Assembly (NCBI RefSeq): GCF_011764565.1 | Contig: NZ_AP022871.1 | Location: 558,001-622,000, forward strand | Direction of reading: 5' to 3' | Length of the DNA stretch: 64,000 nucleotides | Source of the DNA: Phytohabitans suffuscus | GTDB taxonomy: Bacteria; Actinomycetota; Actinomycetes; Mycobacteriales; Micromonosporaceae | Shown here: piece after piece, positions 29,101 through 40,739 of the stretch | Position numbering within the stretch: the first letter of the stretch is position 1 | How the letters are laid out: each line of letters opens with the position of its first letter | Translations under genes and position numbers: made by a program | The notes under the pieces: generated by a model | What the model was told of the DNA's origin: nothing | Database searches by the model: none | What the model saw: the letters and a program-made list of their open reading frames with translations, nothing else

Positions 29101-31694
29101 CGCCGGAACCCTGTGGAACACGCGGGCCGTTCCCGCGGCCGCGTGGCTGGAGATGGCGCTGGCGGCGGGGCGCGAGCGTTTCCTCGACGGTCCCCTGACC
29201 CTGTCGGAAGTGAGGTTCGGCGAGCCACTGCTGTCGCCCGATCCCGGCACGACGGCCCAGCTCACGCTCAGCGGAGACCGTTTCACGGTACGGACCGGGC
29301 CGGGCGAGCTCCGTGCCGAGGGCCGCTTGGCCCCGATGGGACCTCACGAGCTCGATGCGCAGGCCGTTCCCAGCGAGGAGCCGGGTGGCACCGATCTCGA
29401 CCCGGCGGCCGTCACCGCCTGGTTGACCGCATCCGGCGTAGGGCTGGCGGGCCTGCGCGTGACGGGGGCCCGCCGCGAGGGACACTGCACGTTGCGGTTG
29501 TCGCAGGAGCCGGGCGGATCCGTCGCCACGCCGTGGCTGCTGCCTCCGGCCGTGCTGGAGACGGCGCTGCGCGCGCCGGCCCTCGCTTCGGGCGAGTCCC
29601 TGCCCGGGGCAGGCCCCGGGCCGCTGCCGCGGTTCGTCGAACGCCTCGTGCTGGCGCGGCCGGTCCAGCCCGGTCAACCGCTCACGATCATCGCCACGGC
29701 CGCGCAGGTGTGCGTCCTCGACCCCGAGGGCTCGCTGGTCGCGTCCCTTACCGGTGTCGAGCTGCGCCCCCCGGCCGGCGCCCCGCTGCCCGAGCAGACG
29801 CGCCAACGCCTCAGCCAGGTGCTCTACACCCAGCGCTGGGAACCGCGCCCGCGTCAGCGGCACGCCGCGTCCCTTCCCGCCCGTGGCGCCTGGTTGCTGC
29901 TGGCGGACCGGGGCGGTGTGGGCGTACAGCTGGCCGAGCTGCTGGCGGCGCGTGGCGAGAGCGCCGTGGTCGTCACCCAGGACGACGCGGCCGGCCCCGA
30001 CGGCCTGGAGAAGCTGGTTCACGAAACGCTGCGCGGGCCGGGCTGCCGGGGTGCGGTCCACCTGTGGGCACTCGACCTGCCCACCGACGCCGTCACCGTC
30101 ACCGGTGCGGCGACGTACGACTCGGTGTTGCGGCTCGCCCGCACCCTTGGCTCCACGAGCACCGCGCGGCCCACCTGGTACGTCACCCGCGGCGGCTGCG
30201 CCGTGGAGACCCCGGCCATGGCCGGCCCGACCGACGTCGACGCCCCGGCCCAGGCTCCAATGTGGAGCATGGCCGGCGTGGCCGCCATGGAGCATCCGGT
30301 CGCCTGGGGCGGTCTGCTGGACCTCGACCCCCTCGTGCCCGCGCCCGCCCCGGCTGTCGAAGCCGCGGCCGTGCTGGCGGAGTTGCTGAGCCCGGACGGT
30401 GAGGACCATGTGGCGCTGCGGGCCGGGCGGCGTTACGTGCCCCGTGTCGCACGCGACCGGGTGACCGAGGTGGCCCCCGAGCCGTTCCGCTGCTCGCCCG
30501 AGGGCACCTACCTGGTCGCCGAGGCCGGGGCACTCGGGCCGCGCATCGCCCGCTGGTTGGTGGACCGTGGCGCCCGGCACGTCGTACTCGCCGGTCGCGA
30601 CGCGGCCGGCGGCGAGAGTGCCGACCTGCCCAGCCAGGTGCGCGGCGTTTCCTGCGACACGACCGAGGTCGACGCCCTCGACGGCCTGCTCACCACCATC
30701 GCGCGCGAGGGTGGTGGGTTGCGCGGCGTGGTGTGGCTCGCGGTGGACTGGGAACTGGGCGACAGCGAGGCCGTCGGCCAGCGGGAGCTGGCCGACGCGA
30801 CGCGCGAGCGGGCACACGGTGCCTGGCTGCTCGACGAGCGCTGCGCCGCGCTCGGTCTCGACCCGGAGCTCTTCGTCGTCTTCAGCGGTGTCGCCTCCGG
30901 CTGGGGTTCGCTGGGCGTGGCCCGGCAGGCCCCGGCCGACGCGCTGTTGGCGGCCCTCGCCCACCGCCGCCGCGCCCGCGGGCGCCCCGCGATGTGCGTG
31001 CGTTGGGCGCCGTGGGACGAGGAAGGGCTGCTGAGTGACCGGACCAGGTCGATGCTCGTCCGCGCGGGGCTCGAGCCACTGGCCCCGAGGCGGCGGTCGA
31101 GGCGCTGGACTATCTCGTGGCGGCGGGCGACCGGGCCGAGGCGGAGGTGTGCCAGGTGGACTGGGGCATCATGCTGCCGCTGTACCGGCAGGCGGGCTGG
31201 CCCTGTTCGACTCGCTGAACGCCGGCGACGACCCGGCCGACGCGGCGGCGGCCGGCCAGCTTGTCGCCCGGCTCGCGGCGCTCGGCGCCGAGGAGCGCCA
31301 CGCCATCCTGGTCGACGAGGTGTTGGTGGAGACCGCCATCGTGCTCGGAGCCGCATCGGCAGATGAGCTCTCCGCCCGCATCGGTTTCTTCGATCTCGGC
31401 ATGAGCTCGATCACCGCCCTCGAGCTGAAGGTCCGCCTGGAACGCCGCTTCGGCTGCGCCCTGCCGAACACGCTGGCCTTCGAGTACCCCACGCCGGAGG
31501 CACTGTCCCGCTACCTGGCGGCGGAGGCGCTGGATCTGCCCGGCCCCGCCGGCGAAGAACCGGACCACGACGTCCAGGAGAGCGAGGACGACGAGCTGCT
31601 CGCCAGATTCGACGAGGAGATGGCGGCGGTCGACTCCCTGATCCAGGCCCCCGCACGCCAAGGAACACCCCGAGGAGAGGGACGATCCCGATGA
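23122..31694 (+). CDS. Type I PKS, two modules: KS-AT-ACP-KS-AT-(DH-KR inactive)-ACP, four frameshifts
   Basis: A megasynthase of about 2858 residues once four lost bases are restored (27523-27527, about 27642-27648, 31083-31086, 31201-31203). Module 1: KS with TACSSS (C196), AT with GHSMGE (S646) and a YAFHS specificity motif (malonyl type), and ACP with LGMDSIS (S1019). Module 2: KS with C1241; AT with GHSMGE but an odd GAGHC in place of HAFH/YASH; a remnant DH with a stretched HxxxG...P motif and E in place of the second-site D; a KR with degenerate glycine motif (VAEAGALG) and no catalytic tyrosine; and ACP with LGMSSIT. The acidic tail should dock onto the next PKS. It would extend pyrrolyl-S-PCP by two unreduced C2 units. 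The ATG at 23122 follows AAGGAG. Confidence 0.88.
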
Positions 31695-34600
31695 CCGGGG
31701 CACAGGCCGACTACCGGGCGCGGTTGACCCGCGCACTGGACACCATCAGCGAGCTACGCGCCCGCCTCGCGGAGCAGAACGCGGCGAGCCAGCCCGTCGC
31801 GATCGTCGGGATCGGCTGCCGCTTCCCGGGTGGCGCGCAGTCGCCGGAGGCGTTCTGGCGGCTGCTGCGCGAGGGCACCGACGCCATCTCGCGCTTCCCC
31901 GCCGCACGGGGCGACGCCGAGGCCGTCTACGACCCGGACCCCGACGCGCCCGGCAAGGCGTACTGCGTGGAAGGCGGCTTCGTCGACGGCGTGGACACCT
32001 TCGACGCCGGGCTCTTCGGCATCCCGCCCACGGAGGCGGTGGCGATGGACCCGCAGCAGCGGCTTGCCCTGGAAGTCTCCTGGGAGGCGCTGGAGCGCGC
32101 CGGGATCCCGCCCGACAGCTTGGAGGGCAGCGCCACCGGTGTCTTCCTCGGCGTCAGCACCACCGAGTACGTGCGGCTGCGCCAGCAGCTCACCGACCCG
32201 GCGGACGTGGACCCGTACCAGCTGATGGGCGAGCCGGCGTTTCTCGCCGGGCGGTTGGCCTACCACTACGGCCTGCGCGGCCCGGCCCACGTGGTCGACA
32301 CCGCCTGTTCCTCGTCGCTGATGGCCACCCACCTCGCGGTGCAGAGTCTGCGCCGGGGCGAATGCGATCTGGCGCTGGCCGGCGGCGTCAACCTGATGCT
32401 GACGCCGTACGGCTTCGTGCTCGTCAGCAAGGCGCGCGCGTTGGCCCCGACGGCCGCTGCAAGACGTTCGACGCGGCGGCCGACGGCTACTCGCGTGGGG
32501 AGGGCTGCGGCGTCGTGGTGCTCAAGCGCCTCGCGGACGCCGTTGCCGACGGCGACCCGGTGGTGGCCGTGATCCACGGCTCGGCCGTCAACCACGACGG
32601 GCGTTCCAGCGGCATCTCGGTGCCCAACGGCCAGGCGCAGCAGGAGGTCATCCGGGCGGCACTGGCGGACGCCGGTGTGCCCGCCGACCGGATCGGTTAC
32701 GTCGAGGCGCACGGCACCGGCACCATGCTCGGCGATCCGATCGAGTTGCGCTCCCTGGAGGCGGTGCTCGGGCCAGGGCGCGGCGGGCGTGCGTACGTCG
32801 GCTCGGTGAAGACGAACATCGGCCACCTGGAGGCGGCGGCCGGCGTGGCGGGCCTGGCGAAGCTCGCCCTGTCGCTGCGTCATGGCGAGATTCCGCCGCA
32901 CCTGCACTTCACCAACCCCAACCCGAACGTGGACTGGGAGGCGCTGCACCTGGCGGTGCCGGTCAAGCCGGTGCCCTGGGTGGAGGAGGAGCGGTACGGC
33001 GGGCTGAGCTCGTTCGGCGTCAGCGGCACCAACGTGCACATGGTCCTCGGCGCCGCGCCGGCGCCCGTTCCGCCGGCGGCCGGCACGACGGGGAAGGTCG
33101 GTGAGAAGGCCGGCGAGGACGAGCGGACGCACGAGGTCCTGATGCTCTCGGCACGCTCGGCCGCCGCGCTGCGCGGGCTCGCGGGCCGCTACGCCGAAGC
33201 CGTCACCGACCAGGCGCCGGTCGGCGAAATCTGCCGAGCCGCCGCCCGGAGCCGGGCGCTGCTGCCTCACCGGCTGGCCGTGGTGGCCGACTCCCCGGCC
33301 CAGCTGCGGGACCGGCTGACCCGGTACACCGAGGGCCGGACCGCCCCCGGCGTCCTGGCCGGACGCGCCGCCTCCCGCCGGCGGGCGCGGGTGGCGTTCC
33401 TTTTCAGCGGGCAGGGCAGCCAGTATCCGGACATGGGACGCGGGCTCTACGAGAGTGAGCCGGTGTTCCGGGAGGCGCTCGACCGGTGCGCCGCGATCCT
33501 GGACGGTCGCCTCGAACACCCGCTGACCGAGGTGCTCTACGGCGGTGCCGCCGAACTGCTCGACCAGACCGCGTACACCCAGCCCGCCCTCTTCGCCGTG
33601 GAGTACGCACTGGCCGAACTGTGGCGCTCCTGGGGTGTGCGGCCGGGGCGGTGATGGGGCACAGCGTCGGCGAGTACGTGGCCGCCTGCGTCGCCGGTGT
33701 GCTGTCCGCCGAGGACGCCCTGACGCTCGTCGCGGCCAGAGCGCGGCTGATGCAGTCGGTGACGGCACCCGGCGCCATGGTCGCGGTCAAGCTGACCGAG
33801 GAGGAGGCGGAGGCCGCGCGGCGCGAGGTCGGTGACGCGGTGTCGGTCGCCTCGGTCAACAGCGACCAGGATGTCGTGCTCTCAGGCGCCGCCGAGGCGA
33901 TCGCGGAGCTAGTCGCCAGGCTGGAAGAACGGAAGGTGAGCGTCAGACGGCTGCGCGTCAGCCACGCCTTCCACTCGTCGCTGGTCGAACCTGCCCTCGG
34001 TGAGCTGCGGGAGGTCGCGGCCTCGGTCCGGTTCGCCGCGCCGCGCGTGCCGCTGGTCTCCAACCTCACGGGGAAGGTGGCCGAGGCCGGCATGCTCTCG
34101 GATCCCGAGTACTGGTGCCGTCACGCGCGGGAGGCGGTCCGCTTCCGGGACGGCATGCGCGCGATGGACGAGCTGGGTTTCTCGACCTTCCTGGAGGTGG
34201 GGCCCGGCCGGACGCTGCTGGGGCTCGGCGCGGCGTGTCTGCCCGGCGACGAACGGGCCTGGGCGGCGAGCCTGCGCCGCAGTGTCCCGGCGAGCGAGCA
34301 GGTCCGCATCGCGTTGGGCGAACTGCACGTGCTCGGCGTGCCGGTCGATCTCGCCGCCGTCCACCCGGGAGGGACGCCCTCCGCCGTGCTGCCGCTCCTG
34401 CCCACCTACGCCTTCGACCGCGGACGCTACTGGTTCACCACACGCGTACGCGACGTGGACACCGCCCCCGCCCCGGACCGGCCCGACGAGCCCACGCTGC
34501 TGCCGTCGATGCGCGCGGCCGCCCCCGAGGAGCGCTTGGGCCTGCTCGCCGACTATCTGCGGGACCTGCTCGCCGCCGCGCTGTGGACTCCGGCCGGGGA

Positions 34601-36038
34601 GATCGACACCGACGCCGACCTGCTGCCGATGGGTGTGGACTCACTGCTGGTGATGCAGGTGGTGACGGCCGTCAAGTCCGCTCTGGACGTCACGTTCTCG
34701 CCGCGTGAGCTGTTCGAGGCGGCCACCATCGAGGAGTGGTCCAGGCTGATCGTCGAGCGGGCCGAGGAGGCGCATTCGCTGCCTGGTGCCGGGCGGCGGA
34801 GTGGGACGAGGGCCGCCCGCCGTGACTGGAGCGACCCGGCGGAGCTGGTACGGGAGTCCGTGCTGGACCCGGCGATCGTTCCCGATGGCCCGCTCGGCGA
34901 CGGGTGGCGCGACCCACGTGAGGTGCTGCTCACGGGTGCCACCGGCTTCGTCGGCGCCTTCCTGCTCGAGGAACTGCTGCGCACCACGAAGGCCAGGGTG
35001 CACTGCCTGGTCAGGGCGGAAGACGCGGCCACCGGGCTGGCCCGGCTGCGCGCCGCCACCGAACGGTACCTGCCCTGGCCGTCCGAGCACGAGGACCGGA
35101 TCACCGTGGTGCCCGGCGACCTCTCCCGCCCGCTGCTCGGCCTGGACACGGCGGCGTTCGACGCGCTCGCCGCCCGGCTCGACGCGATCTACCACAACGG
35201 CGCCAACGTCAACTTCGTCCACACCTTCCCGCAGCTGCGCGCGGCCAACGTCGGCGGCACTCAGGAGATCCTGCGGCTGGCCTGCCGGGGCCCGCTCACG
35301 CCCGTCAACCACGTCTCGACCTTCGCGATCTGGGGCGTACCCGAGGATCTGACCAGTACCTTCGCCGAGGACGACGACCTGACCACGGCCGGAAGGCTGC
35401 CCAACGGCTACCTCCAGAGCAAGTGGACGGGCGAGCAGTTGGTGCTCGCCGCGCGGCGGCGCGGCGTACCGGTCAACGTCTACCGCCTGGGCCAGATCAT
35501 GGGCGACTCCCGGCGTGGCGCCTGCGTCACCAACAGCTTCACCTGCGCCGTCATCAAGGGCTGCATCCAGTTCGGCTCCGCGCCCGAACTGGACATGCTG
35601 GTGGAGATGACCCCGGCGGACTACGTGAGCCGTGCGATGGTCCACATCTCGACCACCAGTGCGTGGGGCCGCAACTTCCACCTGCTCAACCCCGAACGGC
35701 TGCACTTCAGCGAGCTGGTCGGCTACATCCGGCGGCGCGGCTGGCCGGTCGAGGTGCTTTCGGGACCCGAGTGGGTGGCCAGTTTCCGTGAACAGCTCGG
35801 CGGTGGCCGGGAGAACGCGCTGAATCCGCTGATCGACACCATCAGCGAGATCGTCCACGTGGGCCAGGACTCGATGACCTACCGGGTGGACAACCTGTTG
35901 GCCGGGTTGGCGGGCAGCGGCATCTCCTGCCCGCCCCTCGACGAGTCCCTTCTCGACACCTACTTCGGCTGGATGGAGGCCACCGGATTCCTCGACCGGC
36001 CAGCCGTTCCCCACACAACTTCGGGCGCCCGTCCCTGA
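31691..36038 (+). CDS. Type I PKS, one module with reductive release: KS-AT-ACP-TR, two frameshifts
   Basis: About 1449 residues after restoring bases at 32445-32448 and 33645-33648. An N-terminal docking helix ([20 protein letters not shown]) precedes KS ([13 protein letters not shown]), AT ([14 protein letters not shown] with [10 protein letters not shown], malonyl type), ACP ([10 protein letters not shown]) and a C-terminal thioester reductase of about 390 residues. The TR has [16 protein letters not shown] for NADPH and a YxxxK in [13 protein letters not shown]. It would add the third C2 unit and release the chain as an aldehyde, or as an alcohol after four-electron reduction. The ATGA overlap with the upstream PKS gene shows coupling. 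No thioesterase gene is present in this cluster, consistent with TR release. Confidence 0.88.
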
Positions 36039-36054
36039 GACTGCGGAGGTCATC

Positions 36055-37718
36055 GTGCGCGGAAACGTCGAGGACGACGTTGTGAAATGCGAGGTCGCGA
36101 TCCTCGGTACCGGGTTGTCCGCCTCGACTCTGGCCGCGGTGCTCGCCCGGCACGGGGTGCGGGTCGTCATGGCAGAGGTCCGCGGCCCTTCGCCGTTTCC
36201 CCCCGGGGAGCTGGGTGTGCACGCGGCCACGCTGTTCCGGGTGCTCGCCCACCGGTACGAGGTGCCGGAGCTCGCCAAGCTCTCCTCGTTGAAGGACGTC
36301 TGCGCCGAGGTGGCGCCCACCTCCGGCGCGGAGGGCTGCCACGGCTTCGTCTATCACCGGGCGGGGCAGCCCCAGCGCCCGGAAGAGGTCGTGCAGATCT
36401 CCCCGCCGAAGGGTGCGCCGCCCGAACCCAACTTCCTCCGCGCGGACGTCGACGCCTACCTGCTGCGGCTGGCCATGGCCAAGGGCGCGGTGGTGTACGA
36501 CAGGGCCCCGGTGACCGGAGTGACCTTCCACCCCGAGGGCGGTGAACACGGTCGGGTCGCTCTCAGCACCGACGACGGGAGGCGCATCGTCGCCCGGTAC
36601 CTGGTGGACGCGAGCGGGCCGGGCTCGCCGCTCGCCGCCACGCTGGGCACCGGGCTGACCCGTCACGGTTCACCACCCGTTCTCGCACGCTCTTCACGCA
36701 CGTCAAGGGCGTACGGCCCTTTGCGGAGGTGGTCGCAGACGCCGCGGCGTACCGGGCCCCCTCCCCCTGGTCCGGCGGCAGCATGCACCACCTCTTCGAC
36801 GGTGGTTACCTGTGCGTCATCCCTTTCGGCAACCACGAGGCGTCCACCAACGACACCGCGAGCGTCGTGCTGACGCTGGACGCGAACCGCTTCCCGGCGC
36901 CCGACGACGGCACGACGGCCGAGGCGGAGTTCTGGAAGGTGGTCGGCCGCTTCCCGGTGTTGGCCGAGCAGTTGGCCGGCGTCCAGCCGGTGCGGGACTG
37001 GTCGGTCAGCGCGCGGAACCAGTACGCGCTGGACCAGACCGTGGGCGACGGCTGGTGCGCGATCGGGGATGCGGCGGGCTACGTCGACCCGTTCATATCC
37101 CGCTCACTCTCCACCGCGCTGGAGACCGTGGGTGCCCTGGCGTGGCGGCTGCTGGACGCGGTGCGGCAGGACGACTTCGCCACCGTTCGCTTCGAGCCGG
37201 TGGCGCGCCTGACCCGGCGCTACCTGGACGCCAACGACCGTCTGGCCGCCATGTTCCTCGCCGGGCTGCGGGCGCCCGAACTGGTGAAGTCGGTGCTGTT
37301 CGTCCTGGAGGTGGGCTTCAGGTACGGCGGGTTTCCGACGATGATCGCCTACTCGAAACTGCGGCAGACCGGCAGCGACGCGGCGCTTCGGGAGCTGGAG
37401 GCGGCCGCGTACGTGGGCTCGATCCTCCCCACGCACGCCGGCTTCAACGAGATGTTCGACGCGGCGGGGCGCGAGTGCGCGGCGGTGGCGGCGGGCGAGC
37501 TGGACGCGGCGACCGCGAGCAAGCGGATCTTCGGGATGGTGCGGGACGCCGAGTTCGTGCCCGCGGCGTTCAAGCTCCGCGACCCCTCGGCCCGCTTCTT
37601 CCGCATCACCCCTGTCACGATCGCCCGCTTGGCGCTGTGGTCGATGCGTGGCGCGCCGCCGGACATCGCGCCGTTGATTCGCGCCGGCATCCGCAGCGTG
37701 CTGCGCGGCGAGGGCTGA
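36055..37718 (+). CDS. Halogenase-fold flavoprotein lacking the WxWxIP tryptophans, frameshifted
   Basis: About 554 residues from the GTG at 36055, with one base lost near 36661-36668. It is a paralogue of the halogenase at 17290: the FAD motif LGTGLSASTLAAVLARHG, then FTTRSRTLFTHVKGV, MHHLFDGG and DGWCAIGDAAGYVDPFISR align along the chain. The halogenase signature is altered: WFWVIP becomes YLCVIP, so both tryptophans are gone, and the GESMIP loop becomes GELGVH. Either it is a halogenase with an altered active site or a flavin monooxygenase/dehydrogenase derived from one. It starts 16 bases after the PKS, implying one transcript. Confidence 0.75.
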
Positions 37719-37761
37719 GTACACACACCTGATCCGGCACAGCGACAGGAAGGAAGCAGAT

Positions 37762-39183
37762 ATGAGCACCGCGCCCGTTTTCGGCGGGAGGATCGTCACC
37801 CGGCTGGACCCCTCGTACGAGGAGGCCCGCCAGGTGTGGAACGCCGTGCCCGACCACCGTCCACTTGAGATCAGGTACTGCCGGGACGCGCAGGACGTGG
37901 CGGCGGCGCTGCGCGACGCGCTGGCGCGGGGCCTGCCGTTCGCCGCCCGCTCGGGTGGGCACTCGGCGGCCGCCCTGTCAGTGGTCCCAGACGGCGTGGT
38001 GATCGACGTCTCGCCGTTGAACTCGATCAGCCTCGACCAGGACGCCTCGCAGGTGACCTTCGGCAGCGGTGCGACGCTCGGCGCCATCTACCGCACGCTG
38101 TGGGAGTCGGGCGTGACCGTACCGGCGGGCACGTGCCCGAACATCGGCGTCGCGGGCCACGTGCTCGGCGGTGGCCTGGGCATCCTCTCCCGCTCGCGCG
38201 GCCCGCTCGTCGATCACCTGATCGGGGTGACGATGGTCGACGCGCGCGGCGAGCTTGTCACGGCGGACGAGGAGAACCACTCGGATCTGCTGTGGGCCTG
38301 CCGTGGTGGCGGGGGTGGCAACTACGGCATCGCCACCTCGTTCACCCTTCGAACCCAGCCCATCGCCGATGTCACCCTGTTCAACATCACCTGGCGGTTC
38401 GACGACCTCGGCCCCGCGGTAAAGGCATGGCAGAGCTGGCTGGCCGACGCCGACCACCGGATCAACCCGTTCATGATGCTCTACCCGCGCGAGCAGGACA
38501 TGGTCGCCACGGTGGGTGTCATGGAGGGCACGCCCGACGCGTTCGAGCCGTTGGTCAAGCCGTTGTTGGACGCCGTGGAGCCGTCCGAGGTGGTCATCGA
38601 GCCGATGTCGTTCATCCAGGCGGTGGACACCGTCGAGGCGTTGCAGGGAGAGGCGGCTGTCGCCAAGTCCGTCCGGGCGCTGGGCAGCTCGGCGATCATC
38701 GATCGGCCGCTGGACGACCGGGCCCTTGAGACCCTGCGGCGCCACCTGATCGACCCGCCCAGTCACCGAAGTGAGGTGGCGATCTACGGCATGGGCGGGA
38801 AGATCGCCGCCAAGGGTCGCGAGGAGACGGCGTTCGTGCACCGTACGGAGCTGATGGCCTTCGAGTACCGCACCGACTGGGACGAGCCGGCGGACGACGA
38901 GAAGAACGTGGCCTGGGTGCGGAGCGTACGGCAGGAGATGGCCGAGCACACCACCGGTGGCACGTACACGAACACCGTCGATCTCGGGGTCGAGAACTGG
39001 CTGTGGGGCTACTACGAGGAGAACCTGCCGCGGTTGATGGGGGTCAAGCACCGCTACGACCCCGACGGGGTCTTCCAACATGCCCACAGCGTCCCGCTGT
39101 CGTTGACCGAGGCGGAGGCGAGCCGCTTCGGGATTCCAGAGCAGATCCGCCGGACCCTACGCGCGGCCGGCCGCCTGACCTGA
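37762..39183 (+). CDS. BBE-like FAD-linked oxidase with bicovalent FAD motifs
   Basis: A 473-residue berberine-bridge-enzyme-like oxidase. FAD-binding domain 4 carries RSGGHS (histidine attachment) near residue 74 and PAGTCPNIGVAGHVLGGGLG (cysteine attachment) near 118, the two residues that bind FAD bicovalently in this family. The BBE C-terminal motif is YYEENLPRLMGVKHRYDPDG. These enzymes oxidise alcohols, aldehydes or C-H bonds with O2, often making rings. Here it may reoxidise or cyclise the product released by the thioester reductase. A clear GGAAGGAAG site precedes the ATG. No secretion signal is visible. Confidence 0.85.
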   Translation: MSTAPVFGGRIVTRLDPSYEEARQVWNAVPDHRPLEIRYCRDAQDVAAALRDALARGLPFAARSGGHSAAALSVVPDGVVIDVSPLNSISLDQDASQVTFGSGATLGAIYRTLWESGVTVPAGTCPNIGVAGHVLGGGLGILSRSRGPLVDHLIGVTMVDARGELVTADEENHSDLLWACRGGGGGNYGIATSFTLRTQPIADVTLFNITWRFDDLGPAVKAWQSWLADADHRINPFMMLYPREQDMVATVGVMEGTPDAFEPLVKPLLDAVEPSEVVIEPMSFIQAVDTVEALQGEAAVAKSVRALGSSAIIDRPLDDRALETLRRHLIDPPSHRSEVAIYGMGGKIAAKGREETAFVHRTELMAFEYRTDWDEPADDEKNVAWVRSVRQEMAEHTTGGTYTNTVDLGVENWLWGYYEENLPRLMGVKHRYDPDGVFQHAHSVPLSLTEAEASRFGIPEQIRRTLRAAGRLT

Positions 39184-39238
39184 CGTCTGGGCGGAACAGA
39201 CGACCAACTCTCACAGAGGGAAAGGGTGTGAGTGTGCC

Positions 39239-39493
39239 ATGGCGCTTTCAGACGAGGACGTCCTCGAGGGTGTGAAGCAGATCCTGCACGAGGCGGCCGG
39301 GGTCCCGGTGGCCAGGGTCCGGCTGGAGAAGACCTTCGCCGCGGACCTGGAGGTCGACTCCCTGTCGATGTACGAGGTGGCGATGATGACCCAGGAGCGG
39401 TTCGGGGTCGACATGCCCGATGAGGACATGAAGAGCCTGCGAACCGTTGCCGATCTTGTCGCCTATATCCAGCGGTCGGGTGTATCGGCGTGA
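39239..39493 (+). CDS. Free-standing acyl carrier protein
   Basis: An 84-residue AcpP-type ACP. The phosphopantetheine serine is in DLEVDSLSMYEVAMM. It overlaps the following ketosynthase gene by GTGA (39490-39493), so the two are made together and probably work together. Its loading enzyme is not obvious: the only stand-alone AT in the window (11003) is deleted. It may carry a starter, an extra C2 unit or a tailoring substrate. Confidence 0.85.
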   Translation: MALSDEDVLEGVKQILHEAAGVPVARVRLEKTFAADLEVDSLSMYEVAMMTQERFGVDMPDEDMKSLRTVADLVAYIQRSGVSA

Positions 39494-40739
39494 GCCCCCG
39501 CAGGGTAGTGGTGACCGGCCTCGGCGCCACCACCCCGGTCGGCGGCGACGTGACCGCCACTTGGGTAGCTCTGACCTCGGGCCGTTCCGGCGTGCGCGCC
39601 CTCGATGTGGACTGGGCCGAGGAACTGCCGGTACGCATCGCCGCGCCCGTCGCCGTCGAGCCTGCCCCGCTGCTCGAACCAGTGGAGGTCCGGCGGTTGG
39701 ACCGGGTGCAGCAGCTGGCGCTGGTGGCGGCGCGGGAGGCGTGGTCCGATGCGGGCGCACCGGCGGTCGACCCGAACGGTTCGCGGTGGCGGTGTCCTCC
39801 GGCGGCGGCGGTCTCGGCGGCATCCTGCGCCAGAACGAGGTACTGCGCCGCGAGGGCTGGAAGCGCGTTTCGCCGATGACCATTCCGATGTACATGGCGA
39901 ACGGCTCCGCGTCCTGGGTGTCGCTCGAGTTCGGCGCCGCCGCCGAGCTGCACGCCCCGGCGAGCGCCTGCGCGTCGGGCGCGGAGGCGTTGGCCCTCGG
40001 CCTTGAGATGGTGCGGTCCGGCCGGGCCGAGGTGGTGGTGGCGGGCGGCGCGGAGGCGATGATCCACCCGATCGTGCTGGCCGGGTTCGCCGCCATGCGG
40101 GCGCTGTCGCGGCGCAACGACGACCCGGCCGGCGCATCGCGCCCCTTCGACGCGGACCGCGACGGCTTTGTGCTGGGCGAGGGCGCGGCGGTGATGGTGC
40201 TGGAGTCGGCCGCGCACGCCGCCGGTCGGGGCGCGCGGGTCTATGCCGAGCTGGCGGGCGCGGGCCGCTCCGCCGACATGTACCACATCGCCAACCCCGA
40301 GCCGAGCGGCGCGGGTGCGGCCCGGGCGATGCGGCGGGCGCTGGCCGACGCAGAGCTCACGGCCGATCAGATCGGGCACGTGAACGCGCATGCTACGGGC
40401 ACGCCGATGGGAGACACCGCCGAGCTCGCCGCGGTGCGGTCGGCGTTGGCCCCGGCTGTCGACGGGCTGCTGGTGACCGCCGTCAAGTCGATGACGGGCC
40501 ATCTGCTGGGCGCGGGTGGGGCGTTGGAGGCGCTGGTGACCACGCTCAGCCTGTACCACGGCACGGTGCCACCGACGCGCAACGTCGACAAGCCGGACGA
40601 GGTCGGCGGCATCGAGGTGGTGCGGGACGGCTGCCGCCCGTTGACGGGACGCGCGGCGGGCGCCATCAGCAACTCCTTTGCCTTCGGGGGCACAACGTGT
40701 CTCTTGTCTTTCGCGGCGGAGACAACTCATCTATTGTAA
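39490..40739 (+). CDS. FabF-like beta-ketoacyl-ACP synthase II, frameshifted
   Basis: A condensing enzyme of about 416 residues after restoring one base near 39771-39778 (ending VDP, continuing ERFAVAVSSGGGG). The active-site cysteine is in PASACASGAEAL, and the two histidines are in NAHATGTPMGD and KSMTGHLLGAG, so it should be catalytic and not a chain-length factor. Paired with the ACP upstream, it may add a C2 unit, transfer a starter, or catalyse the ring-closing step. An inverted repeat overlaps its stop codon. Confidence 0.85.

Noticed and set aside
28154..30964. 936-codon minus-strand frame opposite PKS module 2
   Set aside because: Same reason: antisense shadow of a biased coding strand.
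27523..33648. Programmed ribosomal frameshifting in the PKS genes
   Set aside because: There is no slippery-site and pseudoknot pattern, and the same one-base loss occurs in unrelated genes across the window, so sequence error is simpler.
11003..36038. Trans-AT polyketide pathway because of the stand-alone AT
   Set aside because: Every PKS module has its own AT domain and the discrete AT is deleted.
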